Positions 47,753 through 56,702 of a stretch of DNA of 64,000 bases are shown piece by piece. The stretch lies in assembly GCF_002813775.1 (NCBI RefSeq), contig NZ_CP020370.1, positions 1,517,501-1,581,500 on the forward strand, read 5' to 3'. The notes under the pieces are model-generated. The model was not told where the DNA came from, ran no database searches, and saw nothing but the letters and a program-made list of their open reading frames with translations. A program made the translations under genes and the position numbers. Numbering within the stretch: position 1 is the stretch's first letter; each line of letters starts with the position of its first letter. This DNA is from Candidatus Thiodictyon syntrophicum (lineage in GTDB: Bacteria; Pseudomonadota; Gammaproteobacteria; Chromatiales; Chromatiaceae).

Positions 47753-47927
47753 GTTGTGTCTCTCGCCAGATCACCGATCCAGCTATGACACGCGCGCGGA
47801 AGAAGACCGAAGAAGAGCCCACAGCAAGAAAACACCAGCCTGATTATTTCTTAACCAGGAAGAAGACGGGGAAGAAGAGCCGGTTTCAGGTCGGCAAGTT
47901 CCGACCGGTTTCAGGTCGGCCGCGACA

Positions 47928-48318
47928 GAGCTACCATGGAAATCAATAGTATGAACGCACAGACCCAGGTCCCGTCCGCGCGTGGAAGCGTCCTGCTGCT
48001 CTCCACTGATGTCGCCCTGGTCGCGGCCATGGATCCGCATTTCACCGGATTCGGGCTGGACCTGGCGGTTTTTGACACACCCGCGCAACTGGGCCGCCGG
48101 GTCCAGGACCAGGGCGGCCCCGGCGGGGGACGGCCCCCGTCGCTGCTCGTCCTGGTGGACCTGCTGGCCTTCCCGCACGTCGAGGCCTTTGCGAGTCTTG
48201 GCGCCGACGCGCGCGCCGGGCACCCGGCGCGCCCGCCCCTGGTCTGTCTGGGTCAGCCCGAGAACCTGCGGCAACGCCTCGCGTCGCTGCGGGTGGGTGC
48301 GGCGGCCTGGCTCCCGCG
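47928..48318. repeat. 391-bp direct repeat, right copy
   Basis: Copy of 44065-44455 beginning immediately after the right end of the IS21-type element (ccgcgaca). It forms the first 391 bases of the intact REC/EAL-like gene region. Confidence 0.92.
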
Positions 48319-49990
48319 CGACCTGAACGCGGCGGACCTGGCGGCGCGGGCGGCGGCCCTGGTCGGGCCCGCCGATGGTGTCCCGGAGCGGGTCCTGGTG
48401 GTCGACGACCAGCCGGTATCCGCCCTCTTTGCCGCACGGGTCCTGGAGCAGGCCGGGATGATCGCGCAGCAGGTGTTCGATCCACTCCTGGCCCTGTCCG
48501 CCATGGACCGCTTCGCACCGGACCTGGTGCTCATGGACCTGCACATGCCTGGGGCCAGCGGGATCGAGTTGACCGCGGTGATCCGGGAACAGGAGCGCTA
48601 CGCCGACCTGCCGATCCTCTTCCTGTCCGTGGAATTGGACCCGGCGCGGCAGTTGGATGCACTGCGCGTCGGCGGCGACGACTTCCTGGCCAAGCCGGTC
48701 CCGCCGCAACGCCTGGTCGCGTGCGTGCGGCAGCGCCTCGCGCGGGCGCGCCATCAGGCCCAGGTCCGCAAGACGGCGGTGACGGCGTCGCGCGGGCCGA
48801 CTGGTTTGGTTGATCGGGAACGCCTGCTTGCCCGGCTCGATCGGCTGATCCATGCGCGCGCACGCGACTGGGGCCTGATCTATCTCGAACAGGCGGGGGA
48901 TGCCGCGGCCCTGCACTGGCTGGCCGGGGCGGCGAGCGCGCGGGCCGGGGCGGGTGCCCTGGCGGCGCGGGTCGGCGAACACGGGGTGGCCGTGCTCGTG
49001 CGGCGCGCCGCCCCGAGCCCCTTGGGCGCCTTTGCCGAGGCCTTGGGACAGGGCGTCCGGGTGGACTTGCAGGCAGGTGCCGCCGCCGTAGCGCCGGCCT
49101 TCGGGGTCGGTTGGTGCGCGGTTGCGGCCGGGGGCGGGGAATCGGTGACCCTGGTTTCCCGGGCGCGCAAGGTCGCCCGCATCAGTCTGCACCGCCGCCA
49201 AGGCCGGGCCGAGGGCTACCAGCGGCCGAGCGCCGGGCCGCATAGCGTCGCGGCGCCCCATCCCGTGCTGGAGGCGATCACGGCCAGCCAATTCCACCTC
49301 CTCTTCCAACCCATGGTGCCGCTGCGCGGGACGGCGGCCCCGTGCTACGAGGCGACCCTGCGTCTGGCCATGCCCGACGGCGAACTGCTGGCCCCCGGCG
49401 CCTTCGTACCAGCGGCCCTGCAAGCAGGGCAGGCGCCCCAGGTCGACCGCTGGCTGCTCGCCACGGGACTCGACGCCCTGCGCGAGCGCCGTGTGGCGGG
49501 GCAGCCGGTGGTGCTGTTCCTGCACCAGTCCTTCGCGAGCGCGGCGGACGAGGGCTGGGTCGAGCGGGTGCGGGACGCCATCGTGGCCCGCAACCTCGTC
49601 CAATGTCGCCCCGTCATCCAGTGGCAGTTGGCCGAGGTGGAGCGCTACCTGGATCTGGCGGTGCGCCGGGCCGGCCAACTGGTGATCCTGGGGATACGCC
49701 CGTGTCTCAACGCCGTCACGGAAGAGGAGTCCAGCCTGCAGGTGCTCGAGCGCCTGCCGGTGTCCTTTGTGCGGTTCGCGCGTTCGGCCGACTGGCGACT
49801 CCCGCCCGAGCGCCTGCGCGCCCTGGTGCATCGCGCCCACGCCCGCCGCGCCCGGGTGATCGTCACCGGGGTCGAGGGTCCCGAGGCCATCGCCCCCCTG
49901 CACCGCGCCGGGGTCGACCTGATCCAGGGACCCTATATCCAGCCGCCCGGCGAGGCGATGGATTTTGATTTTACGGATGGGCAGGGATAA
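47936..49990 (+). CDS. Receiver-degenerate GGDEF-EAL-like signalling protein
   Basis: 684 residues. The N-terminal ~120 residues look like a degenerate receiver. The main receiver (about 138-255) has VLVVDDQPVSALFAARVL with LVLMDLHMPGASG (phosphoacceptor Asp present) and the conserved Lys in LAKPVPPQ. A degenerate GGDEF-like region follows (RERLLARLDRLIHARARDW). The C-terminal EAL-like domain has FHLLFQPMVPL and YEATLRL where EAL should stand, LGIRPCLNAVTEEESSLQVL, and ends GPYIQPPGEAMDF. The EAL motif is altered and several metal ligands are missing, so it likely senses rather than degrades cyclic di-GMP (FimX-like). Its native upstream region was separated from it by the IS. Confidence 0.8.
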   Translation: MEINSMNAQTQVPSARGSVLLLSTDVALVAAMDPHFTGFGLDLAVFDTPAQLGRRVQDQGGPGGGRPPSLLVLVDLLAFPHVEAFASLGADARAGHPARPPLVCLGQPENLRQRLASLRVGAAAWLPRDLNAADLAARAAALVGPADGVPERVLVVDDQPVSALFAARVLEQAGMIAQQVFDPLLALSAMDRFAPDLVLMDLHMPGASGIELTAVIREQERYADLPILFLSVELDPARQLDALRVGGDDFLAKPVPPQRLVACVRQRLARARHQAQVRKTAVTASRGPTGLVDRERLLARLDRLIHARARDWGLIYLEQAGDAAALHWLAGAASARAGAGALAARVGEHGVAVLVRRAAPSPLGAFAEALGQGVRVDLQAGAAAVAPAFGVGWCAVAAGGGESVTLVSRARKVARISLHRRQGRAEGYQRPSAGPHSVAAPHPVLEAITASQFHLLFQPMVPLRGTAAPCYEATLRLAMPDGELLAPGAFVPAALQAGQAPQVDRWLLATGLDALRERRVAGQPVVLFLHQSFASAADEGWVERVRDAIVARNLVQCRPVIQWQLAEVERYLDLAVRRAGQLVILGIRPCLNAVTEEESSLQVLERLPVSFVRFARSADWRLPPERLRALVHRAHARRARVIVTGVEGPEAIAPLHRAGVDLIQGPYIQPPGEAMDFDFTDGQG

Positions 49991-50140
49991 GTCCGGGACT
50001 GCTTGACGGCAGCGAGGAATGGCTGCTGGTCCGTATCGGGGTTCAACTTGCCCGCGCGCAGGCCGAACCTTTAAGGTCTAGGCCCGGTTCCCGATGGCGT
50101 AGACTTGGCCGGGAGACCTGAAGCCAGCGGAGTCCGCCCT

Positions 50141-50374
50141 ATGCACGCGATCGAGTTTCAGACCACCGTCCACGACGGCATCCTCCAGATCCCGTTGGAG
50201 CACCAGCGGCAACTCAACGGCCGGGACCTGCGCGTCGTCGTGGTCGATACCCAGACCGAGGACGCGGGAGAGGCCGAGACCCTCTTCGCGCGCCTGCGCC
50301 GGGTGCGCATCGCCGGGCCGGCGGACCTGTCAATCGATCATGATTCCTATGTGATCGGCAATCAGGATGCTTGA
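50141..50374 (+). CDS. Antitoxin of a PIN toxin-antitoxin pair
   Basis: 77 residues. The N-terminus (MHAIEFQTTVHDGILQIP) resembles small AbrB-like/DUF2281 antitoxins, and an acidic C-terminus (LSIDHDSYVIGNQDA) is suited to covering the toxin. It overlaps the PIN gene start by eight bases. Start ATG 50141 with cggag upstream. Confidence 0.75.
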   Translation: MHAIEFQTTVHDGILQIPLEHQRQLNGRDLRVVVVDTQTEDAGEAETLFARLRRVRIAGPADLSIDHDSYVIGNQDA

Positions 50375-50771
50375 ACCGGTCTTTGTCGATACCGGGTATG
50401 TCCTGGCGCTGGTCAATGAGCATGAACAGCATCATGCCCAGGCCGTGCTGCTTGCGCAACGTTATGACCGCCACCCGGTCGTCGCCACCGATGCGGTCCT
50501 GCTTGAAATCGGCAATGCCCTGTCACGCCTTGCGCGCCCCGCCGCCGCGCAGATCATGGCAGACTTTCGCGAATCCGTGGGATCGACGGTGGTGCATTTG
50601 ACCCCCGAACTGTTCGATGCCGCATTCGCACGGTACCAAGGCCATGCCGACAAGACCTGGGGGTTGGTCGACTGTGTCTCATTCGTCGTCATGCGCCGCA
50701 TGGGGTTCAGGACCCTACTCGCATTCGACCAGCATTTCGTCCAGGCAGGTTTCGTGCTAGCCCGTCCCTGA
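50367..50771 (+). CDS. PIN-domain toxin (VapC type)
   Basis: 134 residues. The four acidic positions of the PIN nuclease are visible: VFVDTGYVLAL (first Asp), LLEIGNALSRL (Glu), WGLVDCVSFVVM (Asp) and AFDQHFVQAG (last Asp). A site-specific ribonuclease toxin by family. It pairs with the overlapping upstream antitoxin. Confidence 0.88.
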   Translation: MLEPVFVDTGYVLALVNEHEQHHAQAVLLAQRYDRHPVVATDAVLLEIGNALSRLARPAAAQIMADFRESVGSTVVHLTPELFDAAFARYQGHADKTWGLVDCVSFVVMRRMGFRTLLAFDQHFVQAGFVLARP

Positions 50772-50969
50772 CGAGCCGATTATCACGTTACCAACGTAAA
50801 GTTCGTTGGAGTGCTTTCGCGAGTGACGTTACTGTCTTTTTTGTCGGAGTTGGTGCGCTACTGTAATCTGCTGCGACCATTCTTGTGTTTTTCAGCTTGG
50901 TTCCAATGGCAATGAGAAAAACCGGGGCTACCGGTGCGGTAGGCGCTCTGGTCTCTCTTACCATTATGA
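50772..50969. other. Intergenic region, nothing recognised
   Basis: Contains AT-richer sequence after the PIN gene, with no gene, repeat or terminator that I can support. It separates the toxin gene from the EAL-like remnant. Confidence 0.4.
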
Positions 50970-51136
50970 TGGTGCATTGCGCCCATGTCCGCCGTGGCCG
51001 GGTGATCTGCACCGGCGTCGCGGGTTCCGAGGTCATCGCCCCCTGCGCCGCGCCGGGGTCGGCCTGATCCAGGGACCCTATATCCAGCCGCCGGGCGAGG
51101 CCATGGACTTCGACTTAGCGGAGGGGCAGGGTTAGG
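50970..51136 (+). pseudogene. Decayed second copy of the 3' end of the EAL-like gene
   Basis: The ~165 bases closely follow the end of the gene at 47936 (bases about 49830-49990). They contain gcccatgtccgccgtggcc, then cggggtcggcctgatcc, then the segment translating as GPYIQPPGEAMDFDLAEGQG and a stop, with small deletions that break the frame. The divergence is much greater than that of the 391-bp repeats, so this copy is older. The rest of the gap to 51250 shows no further gene. Confidence 0.78.
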
Positions 51137-51250
51137 GGCGGTCGGCGGCGAGGAATACCTCGCCGCTTCGGGTGAGAGTTGGCGCTAAACCACTGGGGAA
51201 TATGAAAGTCGTACACCTCTTCCCTTGTTCAGCGGGGAAGCACGGAAAGT

Positions 51251-54200
51251 TCAGCCCACGGCGGGTGCATTTGTCTTTTCTTCCCGTGAACTCAACTGGA
51301 ACTCCGGCAGCGGACGGAAGGAGCCGTCCTGCTCGCGTGTTAAAGCCAACGCCGCAGATTCGGTCTCAAGCATGTAGGCGATTTCGTCTTCCGATACCAC
51401 CCAGGGTCGCTTGTTCAGTTCTTTCGCGGCCTCGGCTTTGAGTTCCGCAACCGTGAAGGTCCTGCGTGTCGGTTTGTCCCCCGTGAACGCGCTTACGTGC
51501 TTGCGGCACGCGCGTAACTGCTGTCGTTTGAGGTCCATCACAAACCCATCCAATGCCGCCATCGCGGCTCCCAGCGGCCCGCCCTCGCTGCTGTCAAAGG
51601 GCGGGTCGACAAGACCCAGTGCCCGAATCTCTCGCCGCCGCGACCGGGCGTACCAGTCAGCCGAACCGCCCGAAGAATCGAGGTCGAAGCCGTAGACCTG
51701 CTCCAAGGCCATGCGGGCCGATTGGACGATATAAACGCCAGTGTATTCCTTCAGGGGGCCGCCTGCCAGTTGTACCTTCCGCATTTGATAAAGATCCCAA
51801 CTCAGGGCAATGGCATCCGCCAGCCAGCGCCCCAAAACCCAGGCCAAAGCAATGGCTGTTCGTTCGCCTAGATCAAGATCGTCCCATGACCGCGGGACCC
51901 GTAGATGCGAGTTTACGGAATCTACCTGCTTCCTTAGCCAAGGGAACTCAGGCTTATCCTCCTTTCTATCCAGGATCGTCGTCGGTTCTTGCTTGCTGTG
52001 GAGAAAGCCGGCGAGAAAACTCGCAGATTCCTTATTGTCCTCCTTAGCAACACGCATTACATACGCTATGCGTGCTTTATTATGGCAGACAACCAGCTGC
52101 GGTCCACACTCCGCCAGAAGCCCTTTGGCGGCCGAAGACATCGATGTAGCAATATCCCCGACACCAACGTATGTACGCTCGTGGGACTTCAAAGCGTTGC
52201 GTAGGAACACTTGAATATCGACATCGGCCTTCTGGCTCTTCGTGAGGGCGGACTCAAGTGCAAGTCCAAGTGCCTCGTTCAAGATGTCCTTGGCACGCGA
52301 CAGAGCCACATCTGCAGGCGAGGTCTGGGCCTCAAGGTGCTTCCACAGAGAGGACGCCAAGGTCTGTTCCTGATCTTGTGAACCAGCGAATGGTTGAAGA
52401 CACTTGACTAAGGCATCCTTAATAGCGGGCCATTGAGGGACATGCCCATCCTTTAAGGGGCCGCAGTACCTGAGAATAACTTCTGTGATCAACGTGGCCC
52501 GCTTAGCCAGCTCGTTCTCGTTTTGCGCAATGCCGAGATCTTGCGTCGTCTTAGCAAGCTGTAGCCGAATGGTTTTCTCGAGAGACTCACGGTCTGCGAG
52601 TTCTTGCCACTCAAGGACGAACTGAAGGCTCTTGCACGCCTCGGGCAGCAATGATTCCAGCTTGTTCTTTGACACGAAACCGCTGAGCGCGCCTTGTTGG
52701 AACGGATTGTCTTTCCTTGGCGGGGGGCCTGCGTGAAGATTCAGAATCGCCTTGGCGGTTTCGGCGGTACGCTCCATTAGCACTCCATCCTCGAATACTG
52801 CATAGGCCACGCCGGTTCCTTCCTTGAGAACCAGGTGGATGCCTTCTTCTCCCGCTCGACTATTGGACTCCGAGGCAAGAATGTCCGCTTCACCGTCGTT
52901 GAGAACCGTAACTACGGCAGTTTCCAGTAGCGGGACATCCTTCGCAGATTGGGCGAAATCCAATTGATGGAGCTTATGCGGATTACCCTTTGCAATAAGC
53001 GTCTCATAATTAAGCTTGTCGCCCCGCAGGACGCCGCTCACACCAACCGGAACACCATCGGCTATGGGGCCAGGATAGGCGATACCGACTGCATGAAATC
53101 CCTTGGAATCCGTTTCCGAGCCTGAAGGGTCCGCAGGGACTGAAGAATCCTCGCCATCCGGTGGGTTCTTGATACGGTCGCGTACATGCCTGAATAATGC
53201 CTTGACTGTGTTGGCTACATCTGTTTCAGAGTCGGAATTTTCGAGATCAGACCAGAAAATTGGGTCCGGATTATCGCCCGATTCGGCGAGCGATTTTGGA
53301 CTTGAAAGATTGCCGCCAATACTCGACCGCGAGTCGTAGGCCCAGTTGACCTCGAATAGATCATATTTTATCGAGGTTCCGCCGGCATCGATTCCAAGGA
53401 TTCGCAATGTCTCGGGAAATAGCTCGGGGTCTTTACTGGCCTTTGCGTCGTTGCCGATGCCAATGTCCGGCGCCCAGAATTCCCATCCACAGCCAATATC
53501 CCGTGGAAGGGGAGCCCTGGGGACCGTGTTTCCTGCAGTGTCGCACTCTGCCCGACGGGCACGCACCTGTTCAGTATAAAGTCTCATCAGGGGGCCGCCG
53601 TTCTGTTTGAACGCGGCTGCGATAAGTTTCTTCCATTCCCTGGCGCGATCGTCATCGCAGAGGTAATCAAGCACCAAGCGGCGTGGGGCAAAGGACACCA
53701 AAATTCCGATCATCATCGCGGCGGCGTAGCGTGCGATGAGTGCATCAGGCTGTCGGTCGTATTCTTCACCCCAAATTTCGGAAAGGCTTGAATCCAGGGC
53801 AGCGACATCGCCGATCTTCGGAACGTAGTGCGGAAGCCATACGGTAAACTGCACGTCACCGGCGGCCTTTGCCGCGACAGTGCGAGGTTCCTGCCCAGTG
53901 ATATGAAGGGCAATGAAGTCTCTAGGGCTGAAATCTCGGTAGGCGTGCAATATATGTCCGACAAGTGGCGACGGGAAATAATCGGGTCGCTTATTATGGG
54001 TTGAGTCTGCGTTGGAGTGAGTTGGGTTGTCACCCTGTTGACTGGATTCCTTCCAGCCGATCAGGTCGACATAGGCCAGGTGTTCCTTTCGCACCAGATC
54101 AAACAAGTCGGCGATCTTAAGCTTTAGCTCTAAGTCCTCAGGCGTGAGTTTGATCCTTTCTTTTTCCTGCTCTCGCTTTAAGTTCGCGATCTCATCGGCC

Positions 54201-55615
54201 AGCTTTCTAACATCGAACTTCGAGTCACTGGGGAGACCGAGGTTGCATCGGACTATATCGGCTAGCTTGGCAGGATCGCTGTCTCGGTCGTCTCCAGAGA
54301 AACGATAGCACAACACCTTGCCGGCTACTTGCTCAATTGTTGACTTGATAGGCGTTTCACTGGCGTGGGGGAGTCGGTCTTCCTCAGCGGTTGCGAAATG
54401 ATCTTTGCCAGGTGCGCAGTTGTTCAGACCGGTAGCCTTAGAATCGAATAGCCGATTGTTCCAGACTCGCAGGGAGCCGACCCGAGGGAGGCAAAGGGTT
54501 AGGTGTTTAGGTGGTTCGCCGCTGGCCACTTCCGTATGACTACGAGTGAGTTCATCCACTGCATATTGTCGGATCTCTTTCCATAAGCCATCGTTGGCAC
54601 GGTGCAAGTATCGCCCATAATGGATGTAAACCAGACCAGGCAACGAACCGGTGTGGTCGTCCGGGCGCTCGATCAGATAGTCGAAAAAACGTAAGGCTTG
54701 CGACTTAATTTGGGCGATCTGGTCGCGTTGCTCGGTTTGATGGTGTCGGGCTTGCAGACAAAGACTGTGCAGAATTAACGCCGCCGCAAGCCGTCGGCGG
54801 TGAGGGGAACCATCCGCCTGTGATGGTCGGTTGACGAAATTCGGCAAAAACTCAAACAGCGTGCGGGCGATTGCCTGGGCCGCCGCTTCCGCGATTTTAT
54901 CCGCCGTCCCCTGACACCTGACGCTCTTGTCTGCTGACGTCGCATTCCCGTTCTCAAAAAAGAAGGCGAAGGTTTCTGTCGGGTCCTTCGTGTCTTTGCG
55001 GCTTGTTTGCCCTGATGGTTTTGAGTGATACGGCTTCGTATCCAGGGTCCAGGCGGTCCTGACGAGTGTCTGATGGGCCAGAATACCGGCGACGAATCGG
55101 CAATGATCCTCCGGATAGCCGGATTGGCGTAGCTCGTTATAGGCGCGCACCGCCGAGTGGATCTCCCAAAGACAGTCCTGAAACCACTCGCAATGGCTGT
55201 AGAGGATGGATTGCACTACCAGCAGCGCCGGCGACGTGACGGCGTAACTCCCTCGCACCCAGGCACCCATCGGTCTGAAGGCCGGATCGAGTCGCTCGCG
55301 CACGTCAGCGTGCTTTTTCCGCGTGAGAAAGCGCTCCAGTGCGGCGAGCATTGCGGTGGCCGTGCGGGTGAGACCGCCGCGGGTCTCACGATGGAGCCCG
55401 CGCAGGACCGGAGGTAGATCATCGAGATCGGCGCGTGCTACCGCCGCGAGAATCTGTCGTACCTGCTGGACAGCACGGTCCATGAGCAGGGCTCGGATAG
55501 TGTTGCTGCGGTCTTCTTCATGGTTCGGGCCTTGAGGACCGCCGGGGATGCGGATGTAGGGATCGAAGGCTCCGGCGCGGTCTGCTGCGTATTTCACGGG
55601 GGTTGACTCCGTCAC
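51251..55615 (-). CDS. 1454-residue protein with a ROK/hexokinase-like domain
   Basis: Residues 1-~700 are helical, with no recognised domain (segments such as MGAWVRGSYAVTSPALLVV and YPEDHCRFVAGILAHQTLV). Residues ~735-1330 form an ASKHA sugar-kinase-like core: LRILGIDAGGTSIKYDLFEV (phosphate 1 loop, about 737), FHAVGIAYPGPIADGVPV, VTVLNDGEADILASES (catalytic-Asp position, about 905), LKEGTGVAYAVFEDG, and VQLAGGPLKEYTGVYIVQSA near 1280. The usual ROK zinc site (CGxxGCxE) is absent. A large insert (about 965-1150) separates the last two blocks. The C-terminal ~90 residues are Lys/Glu-rich. It would phosphorylate a sugar or sugar derivative if active. It is the last gene of a three-gene operon, 116 bases after the NAGPA-like gene. 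Base composition is more AT-rich in the middle than at its ends, suggesting fusion or transfer. Confidence 0.75.
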   Translation of the reverse strand: MTESTPVKYAADRAGAFDPYIRIPGGPQGPNHEEDRSNTIRALLMDRAVQQVRQILAAVARADLDDLPPVLRGLHRETRGGLTRTATAMLAALERFLTRKKHADVRERLDPAFRPMGAWVRGSYAVTSPALLVVQSILYSHCEWFQDCLWEIHSAVRAYNELRQSGYPEDHCRFVAGILAHQTLVRTAWTLDTKPYHSKPSGQTSRKDTKDPTETFAFFFENGNATSADKSVRCQGTADKIAEAAAQAIARTLFEFLPNFVNRPSQADGSPHRRRLAAALILHSLCLQARHHQTEQRDQIAQIKSQALRFFDYLIERPDDHTGSLPGLVYIHYGRYLHRANDGLWKEIRQYAVDELTRSHTEVASGEPPKHLTLCLPRVGSLRVWNNRLFDSKATGLNNCAPGKDHFATAEEDRLPHASETPIKSTIEQVAGKVLCYRFSGDDRDSDPAKLADIVRCNLGLPSDSKFDVRKLADEIANLKREQEKERIKLTPEDLELKLKIADLFDLVRKEHLAYVDLIGWKESSQQGDNPTHSNADSTHNKRPDYFPSPLVGHILHAYRDFSPRDFIALHITGQEPRTVAAKAAGDVQFTVWLPHYVPKIGDVAALDSSLSEIWGEEYDRQPDALIARYAAAMMIGILVSFAPRRLVLDYLCDDDRAREWKKLIAAAFKQNGGPLMRLYTEQVRARRAECDTAGNTVPRAPLPRDIGCGWEFWAPDIGIGNDAKASKDPELFPETLRILGIDAGGTSIKYDLFEVNWAYDSRSSIGGNLSSPKSLAESGDNPDPIFWSDLENSDSETDVANTVKALFRHVRDRIKNPPDGEDSSVPADPSGSETDSKGFHAVGIAYPGPIADGVPVGVSGVLRGDKLNYETLIAKGNPHKLHQLDFAQSAKDVPLLETAVVTVLNDGEADILASESNSRAGEEGIHLVLKEGTGVAYAVFEDGVLMERTAETAKAILNLHAGPPPRKDNPFQQGALSGFVSKNKLESLLPEACKSLQFVLEWQELADRESLEKTIRLQLAKTTQDLGIAQNENELAKRATLITEVILRYCGPLKDGHVPQWPAIKDALVKCLQPFAGSQDQEQTLASSLWKHLEAQTSPADVALSRAKDILNEALGLALESALTKSQKADVDIQVFLRNALKSHERTYVGVGDIATSMSSAAKGLLAECGPQLVVCHNKARIAYVMRVAKEDNKESASFLAGFLHSKQEPTTILDRKEDKPEFPWLRKQVDSVNSHLRVPRSWDDLDLGERTAIALAWVLGRWLADAIALSWDLYQMRKVQLAGGPLKEYTGVYIVQSARMALEQVYGFDLDSSGGSADWYARSRRREIRALGLVDPPFDSSEGGPLGAAMAALDGFVMDLKRQQLRACRKHVSAFTGDKPTRRTFTVAELKAEAAKELNKRPWVVSEDEIAYMLETESAALALTREQDGSFRPLPEFQLSSREEKTNAPAVG

Positions 55616-55731
55616 GGGATCAAAGGACCAGAGCGGGGACAGGGCGTATCACGCCGTCCCCGCCGCCATTCCGAACCCGATGGACGGCCTATGCCTCGAT
55701 CGCCCGCTCGCCTTCCTGGCGGACCGCACCC

Positions 55732-56694
55732 TTACACGATACTTGCCAGCGAGTCGAAGCCGCTCGTCGTCAACTCAATGACCAGGAGCGCCCGCCCCTT
55801 GGGTCGGAAATTCGGTGCCCGCAGCAGCGGTATCCGCTCGCCGTCCACGCCTTCCGGAAGGAAGGTGGGCATGATGGAGCCGGAGTTCTCGACGCAGACC
55901 GCGCGTTCGGCGCCTAAGTCACCGGCCCGGCGGCCCACGGCTTCCAGCAGGCCATGGGCGAAGACGCAAACCAGTTCCCCCGCCGCGCCGACGCCGAGGA
56001 CGGCATGGAGATAATCGGCGCAACGCGGCGGTGTCGGGTCCAGTCCGGCCAGGGCCGCGCGCATGGCGGCGGCGGCCTGCGGTCGGTCGGTGTAGAGGTT
56101 GGCCGTGAAGGCGTCGTGCAGCTGCGCCCAAGCGGCGCGGGTGGCGTCGGTGGCCAGCGGGTGGTTGCCGCGGGGGAGGTCGAAGACGTGTGAGTGGTCG
56201 GCGGCCTCGGTGAGGATCGCGTCCAGCAGGGCCGGCGGGTCGAGCCGCTCGTCCAGGACCGGGACCGCGGCGCAGAAGAAATCGGCGGCTGACCAGTCCT
56301 CTTGGGAGTCGCCGAGTGCCTGGCCCATGACGAGGCGCGCGTCGCGCGCGCCGATCCCGTAATAGGGGCGGCGGCTCTCTTGCGGGTCCTCCCCGGCTAC
56401 CGCGTGGACGCGACCGTCGAGGATCACCGGGCAGCGGAGGTTGACCAGGCTGTTGCGCATCCCGAACGCCAGCAGGGGCCGATCCCGGGCAATCACTCCT
56501 TGGTTCACGAGGTACTCAAGGTGCTCGTCCAGGCTGAACTTGGCCTCCGTGGCGGCGGGGCCCTGCCTCAGGAGGTCCTTCTCGTCCAGGCGTGCCCCGC
56601 TCGCCAGGGCGGGGATGCAGAGCAGCGCCCGCCGGTAATCCCGGACCACCAGCTCGACCCGGGCGCCGAATGAGAAGCTGGGCGGGTTGGGCAT
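55732..56694 (-). CDS. Phosphodiester glycosidase (NAGPA)-like protein
   Basis: 320 residues. The C-terminal block GELVCVFAHGLLEAVGRRAG ... GAERAVCVENSGSIMP then PNFRPKGRALLVIEL has the layout of phosphodiester glycosidases (PF09992: ...LVV.G.S.GATL.EL...LG...ALNLDGGGST...), but the usual DGGGS appears as VENSGS. The N-terminal part (YRRALLCIPALASGARLDEK) is not assigned. No signal peptide, so cytoplasmic, unlike most relatives. The resemblance is by eye only. It follows the regulator by eight bases. Confidence 0.55.
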   Translation of the reverse strand: MPNPPSFSFGARVELVVRDYRRALLCIPALASGARLDEKDLLRQGPAATEAKFSLDEHLEYLVNQGVIARDRPLLAFGMRNSLVNLRCPVILDGRVHAVAGEDPQESRRPYYGIGARDARLVMGQALGDSQEDWSAADFFCAAVPVLDERLDPPALLDAILTEAADHSHVFDLPRGNHPLATDATRAAWAQLHDAFTANLYTDRPQAAAAMRAALAGLDPTPPRCADYLHAVLGVGAAGELVCVFAHGLLEAVGRRAGDLGAERAVCVENSGSIMPTFLPEGVDGERIPLLRAPNFRPKGRALLVIELTTSGFDSLASIV

Positions 56695-56702
56695 GATTGG
56701 GT

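Larger units (their letters stand above)
44456..47927. mobile_element. IS21-type element with two extra genes
   Basis: A 3472-base element. The left end starts tgtcggcgccaccgtgaaag and the right end, read inward, starts tgtcgcggccgacctgaaac, a similar 26-base terminal repeat with TGT/ACA ends as in IS21. Inner copies of gacctgaaaccgg near the right end recall the multiple binding repeats of IS21. It carries four minus-strand genes: two small ones, istA and istB. Both flanks are the 391-bp direct repeat. Confidence 0.88.

Noticed and set aside
47783-49903. 706-codon minus-strand frame opposite the REC/EAL-like gene
   Set aside because: Antisense shadow; its apparent reuse at 43620-44561 only reflects the 391-bp duplication.
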